Shown: positions 1 through 9,440, counted from the stretch's first letter. The stretch: 64,000 nt of DNA from Bacteroidales bacterium UBA5833 (GCA_002433025.1 DJGZ01000051.1:12248-76247), one strand, 5' to 3'. Notes: generated by a model not told the origin, from the letters alone. Numbers and translations are program-made.

Positions 1-168
1 GGCTTTGTTGGCTTCAAAAAAGAGATTTCTTGCCTTCTGCTGATCCCTGTAAAGGCGGGCATCTTCCTTACTGATGGAATCTTCGCCGCCTTCGGGCAGT
101 TCCTGGGCATTCAGCCGGAAAGCCAGAAACGAAATCAATATCAGTGTTATAATCCTGTAATACTGCAT
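1..168 (-). CDS. Start of an exported protein, probably TPR-type (cut by window edge)
   Basis: Only the first 56 codons are inside the window; the gene starts at 168 and runs off the left edge. The peptide begins MQYYRIITLILISFLAF, a clear signal peptide, with probable cleavage after RLNAQ. The mature part is charged and helical (SKEDARLYRDQQKARNLFFE), the look of the first helix of a tetratricopeptide repeat. It lies 43 bases downstream of dut on the same strand and is probably in the same operon. In Bacteroidota a TPR protein commonly follows dut, which supports the guess. The TPR assignment rests on context and a short helix; the exported nature is well supported. Confidence 0.6.
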   Translation of the reverse strand, partial: MQYYRIITLILISFLAFRLNAQELPEGGEDSISKEDARLYRDQQKARNLFFEANKA

Positions 169-211
169 GTTGTATTTATTTCCTGTTAATCTGTAAAGAG
201 CAACGGTAACC

Positions 212-646
212 TCAATGTACTCCGGTATGTCCGAAGCCTCCCGCGCCCCTTTCGGTATGGTTCAGTTCTTCAACCTCAATCCATTCGGCTTGCTCGTGGC
301 GGCTGATGATCATTTGCGCTATGCGCTCCCCCCGGTTTATGGTGAAAGGTTCCCTGGAAAGGTTTACCAGTATAATCCTGATTTCCCCGCGATAATCTGC
401 GTCGATTGTGCCTGGTGAATTCAGGATGGTGATGCCGTATTTGGCGGCCAGTCCGCTGCGTGGACGAATCTGGGCTTCATAACCGTCAGGAAGTTCAATG
501 TAAAGCCCTGTAGGAATCGTGGCGCGTTCAAGTGAAGCCAAAACGATCGCTTCCTGATTGTTTGCCCTGAGGTCCATACCTGCAGATGCCACGGTTTCGT
601 ATGCCGGCAGCGGGTGGGCTGAGTGGTTGACTATTCTGATTTTCAT
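212..646 (-). CDS. dut: dUTP diphosphatase
   Basis: Hydrolyses dUTP to dUMP and pyrophosphate, keeping uracil out of DNA and feeding thymidylate synthesis. It has 144 residues, the usual size of the trimeric family. All five conserved motifs are visible in order: AGMDLRA, PRSGLA, the uracil-binding NSPGTIDADYRGEI with its catalytic Asp, GERIAQMI, and the C-terminal glycine-rich arm ERGAGGFGHTG. It lies downstream of the flippase gene (71-base gap) and has its own -7 box TAATTTTG at 689-696, so it can be transcribed separately. Identification is essentially certain. Confidence 0.97.
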   Translation of the reverse strand: MKIRIVNHSAHPLPAYETVASAGMDLRANNQEAIVLASLERATIPTGLYIELPDGYEAQIRPRSGLAAKYGITILNSPGTIDADYRGEIRIILVNLSREPFTINRGERIAQMIISRHEQAEWIEVEELNHTERGAGGFGHTGVH

Positions 647-688
647 TAAAGGTAAACGGATTAGTTTTCACCATGCTGTTGGTGTGCA

Positions 689-696
689 CAAAATTA
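689..696 (-). promoter_or_regulatory. dut promoter -7 box
   Basis: Minus strand reads TAATTTTG, matching the Bacteroidota -7 consensus TAnnTTTG, 42 bases upstream of the dut start codon in the flippase-dut gap. No clear -33 TTTG is seen, only a weak TTC. Confidence 0.5.
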
Positions 697-717
697 ATCA
701 TTCTGAGGTTCTGAACA

Positions 718-2208
718 TCAGGCTTTGTGAATCACCCGGCGAAACACTTTACTTTCCCTGTATCCAACGAAAGCAATAAAGAAGAGCAGCAAAACGGCAC
801 TGCTGCCATAACTGACCAGCAGATTATCGGTCCTGATCAGCAATGATGCGCCGTAAAGCAGCAGGGCTGTGATGGTATAGATTGCCGCCCCCGTCAGGTT
901 ATATTTTACGGGATAGTACTTCCGGCCAAGCAAGTATGAAATTACCATCATTGAAGCGTAGCATGCAAAGGTCGCCCACGCGGCACCCATATAACCGGAC
1001 TTCGGAATCAGCAGAAAATTCAGCAGCAAAGTGATGACAGCCCCAATCACTGATATAAGTGCTCCGTAGGTGGTTTTATCGGTCAGTTTAAACCAGATGC
1101 TCAGGTTGTAAAAGATGCCGAGAAAAAGATTGGCAAGAAGTAATACCGGTACTACCGGGGCGCCCTCCCTGTATGCTTCACCCACAAAGAGCATCACGAT
1201 GTCAAGAAACAACATGATCGAAAGAAATATAAAAAGGCAAACGATCAGGAAATAATGCATCATCCTGGCGTAAGTGTCCTGCGGATTTTGACTCCTGGCC
1301 TGATCAAAAAAGAATGGTTCGGCCGCGTATCTGTAGGTCTGGATAAACAACGTCATCAGAATGGAGATTTTATAGCAGGCCCCGTAAATACCGAGTTGTG
1401 CCATGGCTTCGGTGGTGGTACCCGGCAGAAGATGTTTCAGGATAACCCGGTCGAAGGTTTCATTCACGATCCCCGCCATGCCAAAAATCAGGAGGGGCCA
1501 GGCATAAGCAAGCATCTTCTTTAACAGTGCCGGATCGGGCTTCATGCTTTTATGCAGAATATCCGGAAGCAGCAGCGCAAAAGTAAGGAGGCTGGCAATC
1601 AGGTTTGATATAAAAATATAGCCTATGCCGGTTTCCGGATTGTAAATACGGCTGATCAGGCCGGTAACGGCCGTATCAGGGTATTCTGACAGCAGGTACG
1701 GGCACAGAAGTATAAAAAATAGATTGAAGCTGATATTCGCCCCGATGTTGACGATTTTGATCAGGGCAAATCGCAGCGGCCTGTTTTCAAGCCTGAGTTT
1801 AGCGTATGGTATGGTACTTACTGCATCTGTGGCGAGTATCAGGATAAACCATCTGATGTATTCGGGATGGTTGCCGTAGCCCATCCGTGTCGAAATTTCT
1901 GGGGCAAAAAGTAATCCGGCAACCGCGAACAGCGCGGAAGTTACTCCCAGAGATGTCATAGCTGTTGCAAATACGGCATTATTCTGCTCTTCACGCGAGG
2001 CAAAACGGAAAAATGCCGTTTCCATACCATAAGTGAGCAGTACAAAAAGAAAGGCAACATAAGCATAAACCTCGGTAACAACACCGTATTCGGCGGGAAC
2101 AAATGCCCGGGTATAGAGCGGAACCAGCAGGTAGTTCAGCAGGCGGCCCACAATGGTAGGAAGTCCGTAGATGGCAGTCTGCCCCGCAAGTTTCCTGAAA
2201 GGATTCAA
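718..2208 (-). CDS. Oligosaccharide flippase / polysaccharide biosynthesis membrane protein
   Basis: 496-residue integral membrane protein with about 12-14 hydrophobic segments along its whole length. The N-terminus (AIYGLPTIVGRLLNYLLVPLYTR region, residues about 12-34) is typical of Wzx-like members of the MVF/MOP superfamily, which move lipid-linked sugars across the inner membrane. The charged N-terminal Arg/Tyr patch and the PAEYGVVTEVYAYV stretch are family hallmarks. It lies 18 bases downstream of the large sensor kinase gene and upstream of dut, in one minus-strand run. The substrate cannot be told from sequence; a capsule, O-antigen or other glycan precursor is likely. Confidence 0.88.
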   Translation of the reverse strand: MNPFRKLAGQTAIYGLPTIVGRLLNYLLVPLYTRAFVPAEYGVVTEVYAYVAFLFVLLTYGMETAFFRFASREEQNNAVFATAMTSLGVTSALFAVAGLLFAPEISTRMGYGNHPEYIRWFILILATDAVSTIPYAKLRLENRPLRFALIKIVNIGANISFNLFFILLCPYLLSEYPDTAVTGLISRIYNPETGIGYIFISNLIASLLTFALLLPDILHKSMKPDPALLKKMLAYAWPLLIFGMAGIVNETFDRVILKHLLPGTTTEAMAQLGIYGACYKISILMTLFIQTYRYAAEPFFFDQARSQNPQDTYARMMHYFLIVCLFIFLSIMLFLDIVMLFVGEAYREGAPVVPVLLLANLFLGIFYNLSIWFKLTDKTTYGALISVIGAVITLLLNFLLIPKSGYMGAAWATFACYASMMVISYLLGRKYYPVKYNLTGAAIYTITALLLYGASLLIRTDNLLVSYGSSAVLLLFFIAFVGYRESKVFRRVIHKA

Positions 2209-2226
2209 AGGCTCCCCCTTTTTAAA

Positions 2227-5200
2227 TTAGTTATTCAGCGCGGGAAGTTCAATAATAAATGTGGTTCCAAGGCCGTCCTCAGAAGTAAAACGGATATCAC
2301 CCCCGGTTGAATTGATGATATTTTTCACCATAGCCAGCCCCAGTCCCATCCCTGCTGATTTGGTGGTAAAGTTAGGTGAAAAAATTCTGGATTTCTGTTC
2401 TTCGCTGATGCCTGTTCCATTGTCTCTGATACTGACAATATGTTTGCCCTCCTGATTTTCCAGAATTATATTGATAACCCCTCTCTTTCCGGAAGGGATT
2501 GCCTGAACAGAATTATTCAGCAGGTTGATAAAAACCCGCGATAACTGTTTTTCATCGGCAAATACATAACAGGGCTTATCCGGTAAAGTAAGTATGATAT
2601 CTGTTTCCGGATGTTCGGTGAACAAAGCCATGGTTGAGCGGATTATCTCGATCAGTTCAACTTTTTTGTTGCTTGCCTGGGGCAGCTTTGCAAAATCCGA
2701 GAAAGCCGTTGCGATGGCTGAGAGGGAATCTATCTGCTGAATAAGGGTATGACTGGTCCTCTCAAACCGTTTGTTCCAGTCAGGAGCCTGCTCATGCCAC
2801 GATTTCATAAGATGCTGTATGCTTAATTTCATCGGGGTAAGCGGATTTTTGATCTCATGGGCTACCTGTCTGGCCATCTCACGCCACGCACTCTCGCGTT
2901 CCGAACGGGCCAGCTTTTCTGCACTCTCTGTAAGTTTTTCAACCATGTTGTTGTAAGCATTGATCAGATCGCCCAATTCATCCTGCCGGTTGTAATCTAT
3001 TTTCTCATTCCTCTTTCCAAGATTCAGACTGCTGAACCTTTCCCTGATCAATTGCAGCGGACGTGTCAGGTAGCTGCCCACCAGCAGCGAAACTACCACT
3101 GCTATGGCAGTGAGAATAACGTATATATTGATAAATGCAACCAGAAATGCTGAAATTTCCTGACGCAACTCCTGCTGCCTGGCAAAATAGGGCAGATTGA
3201 TATAGGCAGTGAGCTTATTCATGTCGTTGCGTAAGGGAATGTAAGCAGAAAGATAGTTGTAATTCCCTATCTGCTCATTTGTTATGTACATGGTCCGCTT
3301 GTTGATCGCAAGTTGTTTGTATGCATCGGAATTCATTTGCACCGACTTAAGCCCTTCTTCAAAAATCTGGGGCCTGGAGGAGGCAAGCAGCGATCCGTCA
3401 ATATTGTAAAGATTAATATCGCTGAAGAACACCTGCGAAAACTTGGTCAGCAGCTCCTCCAGATACGGTTGCTGAGACTTTTCCAGCAAATCCATTGCAG
3501 CCAGTTTATGCTCCAGTTCAATCAGCACCGAATGGGCCTTTTCGCTGAGCATATCCCTGTTTTTCTTTGCGTTCAGGCTTTTGATGTTTTCAAGAATTGT
3601 GAAACCGATCAGGGTTGACGCGAAAAGAATCAGTATAATCAGCATAATCTGAAGACGGGCGCTCAGGTCAAGGTTTCTCTTTTTTCCTTTTCTGAACATC
3701 CAGAAAGTGCCAAAAATGATAAAAACGAGCAAAACATGAAAGGTGATCTGATAGGTGAAAGGCGCCAGAATTTCCAGTACTCCATCTGCCTTTTTGCTGA
3801 TAATGATTGAACTGTCATCATCAATCACATGATAAAGATGATTATAGCCATTCTTGTCAAAAAAACCGAAATCTTTCCGGTTGCTCTGATAGGCCGACTC
3901 ATAGATACTGTAAGAGTATTCTCCCACATTTTTTACCAGTTCATTTTTAGAATATATAGCCCAGGAGTAATTGCCTGTTTCCGCTATACCGGTTTGTGAA
4001 CGGTCCAGAAGCAATTCGGGATAACCCAATCCTTTAGGTGCGTATTTCTTCATAAGTTCAATCACCACAGATACCCTGGCCGGCTCCCTGTCAGACAACC
4101 TGATGGGCACTTTGGCAATATAATTCCCTTCATCATACGATTCCCTGATATAGTAAAAGTTAGTTGAAGCAGTCTTTTCTCCCAGTTGGGATATGATGCC
4201 TTCGAAGTATTCATTACAGTTAATGATAAGATTCGAAGGCTTTATAATCAATGTTTTTTCCGGGAAGCACAAGGTAACCTGGGTATTGTATTTTGACCAG
4301 AATCCCCTGAAATATGTCTGAATTATGTAGCTGATACAAGCGGTTTCGCCGTCTGGCGAAATCCATGATTCATTGATGTTACGACTAAGAAGGGTATCAG
4401 CCGTCATTTTTTTCTCAAGATCAGCAAACAGATACTCAGCTATTTTATCCCGGTCAGAGGAGAGCCTGACCGCCATCAGCTTTCGTTGGCTGTTTTCCTT
4501 GATTTTTCTGTTGTGGTAATAGCTGTATGATGATAAGGAAGTAAGGGCCAGAATAATGAAGAAGTAAGACACCACTGAAGGATGTTTTAATTTGCCGGAA
4601 TATATCCGTACCAGAAGCAGGATGTAGATCATCAGCAGGATAAGAATTTTCCAGTCAGGGGAATACAGGCCAAGCATGGAGGAAATCCAGTAAAGCAGGA
4701 TTGTAATGAGTGTAAATGATATCATCAGAAAACGGGCCCCTGAGAAATTATATACATCCCTGAGCAGCGGAAAGCTGATGAGGAAAAAGGAAACCAGGAT
4801 CAGGGCGATGATCAGAAATCCGGTAAAACTGAACAGGGTGAATTCAAGGATTTTACTGAAATCAAGCTGAAGGGTGGAATTAACCCATACGGTTTCTATC
4901 AGATAACATGAAATGAAGGCAAGGGCTATGGTGAATGCAACAGCAAGGATGAAGTAAGGTGTACCGGGCTTTGTCTGATTTCCGGGCTTTGTGATTTTCT
5001 GATAGTATCTGTAAAACAATACGGATATCAGCAGCATACCGGTTACAGTTGTCAGAAGATCTCCGAGAGAAGGGAATATGCGTGACGAGGCATAATGTAC
5101 GGCGTTGAAAAGTTCCGTTTCATCAAGAATTGAAGGAATCCTGAAATACTGAATAATTGCACGCAGGATGGCAACATCAGCGATAAAAAGAAAAATAAGT

Positions 5201-5913
5201 ATGCGCTTGTTTTCGAAAGGAGCGAATCCGAGGTAGAGGTAATAGAGCCCGAGGATAAGGCAGACAAAGGCAATCAGGTATAGACAGTATATCATTATGC
5301 CTGATGCATTTGTCAACCGTTCGGCGGAGGAAGGCTGTATATAAAAGAGGATTTCTCCTCCTCCGGTTATAACCGGATACCGGGTGGCATTATCCGTGAT
5401 AATCCATGATGCAGGAAGGTTATAAGAGGGGCCGAACGCCGATTGAAGGTAGTCATTCTCATAAGGATATTCATGTTTGATAAGGTTTGCGATCAGCAGC
5501 ATATTTGAACCGGAGTTTATGCTGAGCACCTGATAATGACCGTTGGTGAATTTCAGAATGCGCCCGTTCGGGAGGGCGTCATGATCTATCTGATCGAACA
5601 GGAAATCATTATCCGACCAATACTCCGGTGTTTTATCCGTGAACAGGTAGAGGCTGAAACCTTCCGGTAGTTCACCGGCCACGGAATCAAGCAACGCTTT
5701 TTCAGGGGCGGACTCTTTAAGTGGAAAAGAATTCAGGATCCCGTCTGCTATGTTGAAATTTTCATTCAGTGCTTCATTGAAATGCTTTACCAGTAATTCA
5801 GGACTTCTGCTTCTGTCCGAAAAGTGGACAGTCAGCAATGCGATCAGGATACTAAAAAGTGACAATAGGGGGAAAAGCCAGAACGGAATTTTCCGGGTTG
5901 AACCATTCTTCAT
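2227..5913 (-). CDS. Very large membrane sensor histidine kinase (NtrY-like output)
   Basis: 1228 residues, far longer than a usual sensor kinase. Seen in order: one N-terminal membrane helix (about 12-30), an extracytoplasmic domain to about 205, a block of about eight helices (206-470), a second soluble domain (about 480-735), two helices, a third small sensor region (about 790-915), a final helix, HAMP (TRPLQLIRERFSSLNLG), a HisKA box ARQVAHEIKNPLTPMKLS with phospho-acceptor His1019, then an HATPase domain with NLLNNSVQAI, DNGTGIS and GMGLGLAMV. The output half resembles NtrY. No response regulator is adjacent, so the partner is unknown. It probably autophosphorylates on an envelope or metabolic signal. 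It shares a strand and tight spacing with the flippase gene. Confidence 0.93.
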   Translation of the reverse strand: MKNGSTRKIPFWLFPLLSLFSILIALLTVHFSDRSRSPELLVKHFNEALNENFNIADGILNSFPLKESAPEKALLDSVAGELPEGFSLYLFTDKTPEYWSDNDFLFDQIDHDALPNGRILKFTNGHYQVLSINSGSNMLLIANLIKHEYPYENDYLQSAFGPSYNLPASWIITDNATRYPVITGGGEILFYIQPSSAERLTNASGIMIYCLYLIAFVCLILGLYYLYLGFAPFENKRILIFLFIADVAILRAIIQYFRIPSILDETELFNAVHYASSRIFPSLGDLLTTVTGMLLISVLFYRYYQKITKPGNQTKPGTPYFILAVAFTIALAFISCYLIETVWVNSTLQLDFSKILEFTLFSFTGFLIIALILVSFFLISFPLLRDVYNFSGARFLMISFTLITILLYWISSMLGLYSPDWKILILLMIYILLLVRIYSGKLKHPSVVSYFFIILALTSLSSYSYYHNRKIKENSQRKLMAVRLSSDRDKIAEYLFADLEKKMTADTLLSRNINESWISPDGETACISYIIQTYFRGFWSKYNTQVTLCFPEKTLIIKPSNLIINCNEYFEGIISQLGEKTASTNFYYIRESYDEGNYIAKVPIRLSDREPARVSVVIELMKKYAPKGLGYPELLLDRSQTGIAETGNYSWAIYSKNELVKNVGEYSYSIYESAYQSNRKDFGFFDKNGYNHLYHVIDDDSSIIISKKADGVLEILAPFTYQITFHVLLVFIIFGTFWMFRKGKKRNLDLSARLQIMLIILILFASTLIGFTILENIKSLNAKKNRDMLSEKAHSVLIELEHKLAAMDLLEKSQQPYLEELLTKFSQVFFSDINLYNIDGSLLASSRPQIFEEGLKSVQMNSDAYKQLAINKRTMYITNEQIGNYNYLSAYIPLRNDMNKLTAYINLPYFARQQELRQEISAFLVAFINIYVILTAIAVVVSLLVGSYLTRPLQLIRERFSSLNLGKRNEKIDYNRQDELGDLINAYNNMVEKLTESAEKLARSERESAWREMARQVAHEIKNPLTPMKLSIQHLMKSWHEQAPDWNKRFERTSHTLIQQIDSLSAIATAFSDFAKLPQASNKKVELIEIIRSTMALFTEHPETDIILTLPDKPCYVFADEKQLSRVFINLLNNSVQAIPSGKRGVINIILENQEGKHIVSIRDNGTGISEEQKSRIFSPNFTTKSAGMGLGLAMVKNIINSTGGDIRFTSEDGLGTTFIIELPALNN

Positions 5914-6020
5914 GGCGAAAAGTTTATAAATAGCAGAAAATCAAATGAATATGCGTAAACAAAAATCAGGCCATATACGGGACGATTTCTGTTTCCGAGG
6001 GTAAATATACTAAAGAAGGG

Positions 6021-6959
6021 TTAAGTTGCGTCAGCGGCCTTTATTTTAGCTCCGGGCTTTCTTAAAATATAAATCAGGCTTGAGTATTCGTTATTCCCCA
6101 TGCCGGCCATAAAATTGGAGATAAATCCGCGGTAAGTGGCCCGGACAAAACATAGAGAATGGTTCATATATTTTTCACTTAATAGTGAAATATAGTAAGA
6201 GTCAAAAAGCATGGGCCGGATATCTGCAATATCAAACCGGTGTTTTCCGGCCAGAAATTTTATGGAGCTCCGGTTAAAGTGGAAGAGATGCCGGGGCACA
6301 TCCCAGGCAGCCCAGTATTTACCGTAGTAGGATGCATCATAAGAGCGGGGATTGGGCAGGGCAATAAATGCATAGCCCTCCGGTTTAAGCAAGCGGCAGA
6401 TCTGCTCCATTCTTTCATTCAGGTCTCCGACATGTTCGAGCACATGCCACAGGGTGATTACATCAAAGGTTGAAGCAGACATACTGTTCAGGCCGTCGGT
6501 ATCCGCCACATCCAGACCGTGAACTCCGGAGGCATATCCCCTTGCCTGTTCGTCAGGTTCAACGCCGGTGGTTGTATAGCCCTGTTTTTTGCATTGGTTC
6601 AGGAACTCTCCCGTGGCGCATCCAATGTCAAGAATACGCTTGCCCGCGGAGAATTTACGGATAAGCCTGATTTTTTGTCTGAGGGTATAATTGCGTATTA
6701 ATTGATAAATGCGGCTTTGCAGATCAGACTTCTTATTGGAATGAGAAATATATTCCTTCGATTTATAATAAGCGGGTAATTCATGTGTTGCCGGCCGGGG
6801 CCAGGTAAACATCAGGTCGCATGCCGGGCACCGGTAGATGCTGAACGGCTCCCGGGTCAGAAAGTAATCATGCAGTTCATGATGCTTTATAACATCCTTA
6901 TTATCACATAATAAGCAGTTTTCTGGAACTGAAATCGGGAATTGTTTCACGTGAAACAT
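6021..6959 (-). CDS. Class I SAM-dependent methyltransferase with N-terminal zinc-finger-like cysteines
   Basis: 312 residues. The N-terminus carries two CxxC pairs (CLLC near residue 16 and CPAC near 44) spaced like a zinc knuckle. The Rossmann core starts with motif I RILDIGCATGEFL (about residue 108), followed by acidic VEPDE and a WHVLEHV motif typical of Methyltransf_23 proteins that often act on sugars, quinones or lipids. The target is not identifiable. The first codons (MFHVKQ) are written by a perfect parS site, so the start at 6959 coincides with a chromosome-partition signal; this peptide start is a familiar by-product of parS inside a gene. The next methionine is far inside, so this start is the sensible one. 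Confidence 0.85.
   Translation of the reverse strand: MFHVKQFPISVPENCLLCDNKDVIKHHELHDYFLTREPFSIYRCPACDLMFTWPRPATHELPAYYKSKEYISHSNKKSDLQSRIYQLIRNYTLRQKIRLIRKFSAGKRILDIGCATGEFLNQCKKQGYTTTGVEPDEQARGYASGVHGLDVADTDGLNSMSASTFDVITLWHVLEHVGDLNERMEQICRLLKPEGYAFIALPNPRSYDASYYGKYWAAWDVPRHLFHFNRSSIKFLAGKHRFDIADIRPMLFDSYYISLLSEKYMNHSLCFVRATYRGFISNFMAGMGNNEYSSLIYILRKPGAKIKAADAT
6943..6958. other. parS centromere site (perfect 16-mer)
   Basis: TGTTTCACGTGAAACA, a perfect palindrome identical to the canonical ParB-binding parS site of many bacterial chromosomes. It overlaps the first codons of the methyltransferase gene. parS sites usually cluster near the replication origin. Confidence 0.9.
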
Positions 6960-6977
6960 GTTAAGAAGGTTGGTAAA

Positions 6978-8849
6978 CTATCTGCTTAAAAATACAACGA
7001 GAACTGATATGTCGGCCGGAGAAACGCCGTTTATTCTTGATGCCTGTCCGATGGTTGCGGGCCTGATTTTACTCAGCTTTTCACGTGCTTCAAATGAGAG
7101 GGACGAAAGTGCGGAATAGTCAAAATCGGGTTTCAGGGGCATGTTTTCAAATTTTGAAAGGCGTTGGGCAAGTTCCTGTTCCTTGTCAATATAGCCCTGA
7201 TATTTAACCAGTATCTCAGTCTCTTCGATAAGTTCTTCGGCCAGATCACCGAAATGATCAAAGTGGTCTTTGAGGAAAGGTAAACCGGAAATCAATTGGT
7301 TCAGGCTGATCTGAGGGCGGAGAAGTATGGTGTCGAGCTTCACTTTTTGTGTAATGGGCGCTGTTCCTGCCTGCTCCAGTATCCGGTTAACCTGATCTGG
7401 TGTTACACTTTCTTTAGCCAGGATCGCCATTGATCCGGCAACCGCTTTGCGTTTCATCTCAACACGATCGAATCGCTCCCGGCTTGCAAGACCTAATTTA
7501 TAAGAAATACCGGTGAGTCGCAGATCTGCATTATCCTGCCTAAGTAAAATGCGGTATTCAGCCCTGGATGTGAACATCCGGTAAGGCTCGTCTATGCCTT
7601 TGGTGATCAGGTCATCAATCAGCACCCCTATATATGCTTCTGAACGCTGAAGGATAAATGGCGGTTTTTCCTGTAATTTCAAATGGGCGTTGATCCCCGC
7701 CATCAGGCCCTGGGCGGCAGCCTCCTCATAGCCGGTTGTGCCATTAATCTGTCCGGCAAAGTAGAGGTTTTCAACGAGGCGCGTCTCAAGCGTATAGTGA
7801 AGCTGATAAGGTGGAAAATAGTCATATTCTATTGCATATCCGGGTCTGAATATCTTTGCCTGTTCAAATCCGGGAATCTGGGTCAGTGCTTTATATTGCA
7901 CATGATCCGGAAGGCTCGACGAAAATCCGTTGATATAATACTCCACCGTATCCCAGCCCTCAGGTTCCACAAAAAGCTGATGTCTGTTCTTGTCGCTGAA
8001 ACGGTCAATTTTATCTTCAATTGACGGGCAGTAGCGAGGTCCCCTGCCGGCAATTCTTCCGGCATACATAGGAGATTCATCGAATCCCGTCCTGAGCGTA
8101 TCATGTACACGGGTATCCGTGTAGGCCAGATAACAGCTCCGCTGACGATGCAGTTTTGGCGTATTGGTAAAAGAAAAACGGCCGGGCGTTTCATCGCCTT
8201 TTTGTTCTTCCAGTTTGTTGAAATCAATGGTTCTGCCGTCCACCCTTACCGGGGTACCGGTTTTCAGGCGTGCTGATTCAAATCCCAATCCGGTAAGGTT
8301 TTCGGTAATCCCGGTCGATGCACGGTCACCCATTCTTCCGCCTCCGAATTGCTTGCTGCCGATGTGAATGATGCCGTTTAGAAAGGTCCCGTTGGTGAGA
8401 ATTACTGCACGGGCACTGATGGTTTGACCCATGGCAGTTTTCACACCGGTAACCCTGCCATCTGAGGTAGTGAGTGCGGTAACGGTATCCTGCCAGAAGT
8501 CAAGGTTGGGGGTTTGCTCAAGCATCTGCCGCCATTTGATGGAAAACTGAACACGGTCACTCTGTGCCCTGGGGCTCCACATGGCCGGACCTTTCGATTT
8601 GTTGAGCATGCGGTACTGTATCATGGTATGATCGGTAACAATGCCCGAATATCCGCCCAGGGCATCAATTTCGCGCACGATCTGCCCTTTGGCTATGCCC
8701 CCCATCGCCGGATTGCACGACATCTGGGCTATGGCCGCCATATTCATGGTGATCAGCAATACAGACGAGCCCAGGTTGGCTGCCGCCGCCGCCGCTTCGC
8801 TACCGGCATGGCCGGCACCCACCACAATTACATCATATTCTTTAAACAT
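6978..8849 (-). CDS. mnmG: tRNA uridine-5-carboxymethylaminomethyl modification enzyme MnmG
   Basis: With MnmE, installs the cmnm5 group on U34 of tRNAs that read split codon boxes. 623 residues, full length. The FAD-binding dinucleotide fold is at the start (VIVVGAGHAGSEAAAA). The GidA signatures CNPAMGGIAKGQ and FAGQINGTTGYEEAAAQG are present, and the C-terminal helical domain that binds MnmE is intact. It sits 18 bases upstream of the methyltransferase and follows ybeY on the same strand. Its own promoter box is at 8957-8964, and a second parS site lies in its leader. In many bacteria gidA/mnmG is near the origin, in keeping with the parS sites. Confidence 0.97.
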   Translation of the reverse strand: MFKEYDVIVVGAGHAGSEAAAAAANLGSSVLLITMNMAAIAQMSCNPAMGGIAKGQIVREIDALGGYSGIVTDHTMIQYRMLNKSKGPAMWSPRAQSDRVQFSIKWRQMLEQTPNLDFWQDTVTALTTSDGRVTGVKTAMGQTISARAVILTNGTFLNGIIHIGSKQFGGGRMGDRASTGITENLTGLGFESARLKTGTPVRVDGRTIDFNKLEEQKGDETPGRFSFTNTPKLHRQRSCYLAYTDTRVHDTLRTGFDESPMYAGRIAGRGPRYCPSIEDKIDRFSDKNRHQLFVEPEGWDTVEYYINGFSSSLPDHVQYKALTQIPGFEQAKIFRPGYAIEYDYFPPYQLHYTLETRLVENLYFAGQINGTTGYEEAAAQGLMAGINAHLKLQEKPPFILQRSEAYIGVLIDDLITKGIDEPYRMFTSRAEYRILLRQDNADLRLTGISYKLGLASRERFDRVEMKRKAVAGSMAILAKESVTPDQVNRILEQAGTAPITQKVKLDTILLRPQISLNQLISGLPFLKDHFDHFGDLAEELIEETEILVKYQGYIDKEQELAQRLSKFENMPLKPDFDYSALSSLSFEAREKLSKIRPATIGQASRINGVSPADISVLVVFLSR

Positions 8850-8856
8850 TCAGATT

Positions 8857-8872
8857 TGTTTCACGTGGAACA
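8857..8872. other. parS-like site in the mnmG leader
   Basis: TGTTTCACGTGGAACA. Read on the other strand it is TGTTCCACGTGAAACA, which fits the relaxed parS consensus TGTTNCACGTGAAACA exactly. It lies 8 bases upstream of the mnmG start codon, 1.9 kb from the perfect site. Confidence 0.82.
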
Positions 8873-8956
8873 ACGTTCACCGAACCGATGATTTTCTGTA
8901 AAAACAGCTCAGCAAACACAATATAAAGCTGCCTGAAGCCGGCCAGCCGAAGGAGA

Positions 8957-8964
8957 CAAAATTA
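8957..8964 (-). promoter_or_regulatory. mnmG promoter -7 box
   Basis: Minus strand TAATTTTG matches TAnnTTTG in the 147-base ybeY-mnmG gap. It implies a transcript leader of about 100 bases containing the parS-like site. No good -33 element is visible. Confidence 0.5.
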
Positions 8965-8996
8965 CGAATAAAATGGATAGCGGAGATGTCCCGGTT

Positions 8997-9419
8997 TCAG
9001 GCGAAAAGAGCCAGGCATTCTTCTTCCTTGCTGCGCATCAGGGTGGCTTCCTTCCGGGTTTTATCCTTGTATCCGCATAAATGCAGAATGCCGTGTATCA
9101 TAACGCGGTTCAACTCCTCAGAAAATGTTTTCCCATACAGGGCGGCGTTCTCTTTTACCCGCGGTATGCTGATAAACACATCACCCGAAATGGTATCCCC
9201 GGCTGAATAGTCAAACGTGATTACATCCGTTAACGTATCGTGATGCAGGTATTCCACATTCATATTGTACAGGAACTCATCGCTGCAGAAAATGATGCTG
9301 ACCTCTCCCGCTGTCCTGTTCTGCTGACTGATGCATTTCAACATCCAGGCCCTGATATGTCTGATCCCCCTGAGCCGGTAGTTTATATCCTCACAATAAA
9401 AGTTAATCATGCCCGTCAT
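8997..9419 (-). CDS. ybeY: rRNA maturation endoribonuclease YbeY
   Basis: 140 residues. YbeY is a single-strand-specific, zinc-dependent ribonuclease involved in 16S rRNA 3' end maturation and ribosome quality control. The metal-binding motif reads HGILHLCGYKDK, where most phyla have HGxLHLxGYDH; the first two histidines are kept but the third ligand position is Lys. From memory this replacement is usual in Bacteroidota, so it is not a lesion. Start may be 9419 or the next Met at 9410. The promoter at 9441-9448 serves the gene directly, and mnmG follows. Confidence 0.93.
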   Translation of the reverse strand: MTGMINFYCEDINYRLRGIRHIRAWMLKCISQQNRTAGEVSIIFCSDEFLYNMNVEYLHHDTLTDVITFDYSAGDTISGDVFISIPRVKENAALYGKTFSEELNRVMIHGILHLCGYKDKTRKEATLMRSKEEECLALFA

Positions 9420-9440
9420 TTATGTACTCGTTTGTTTCTG

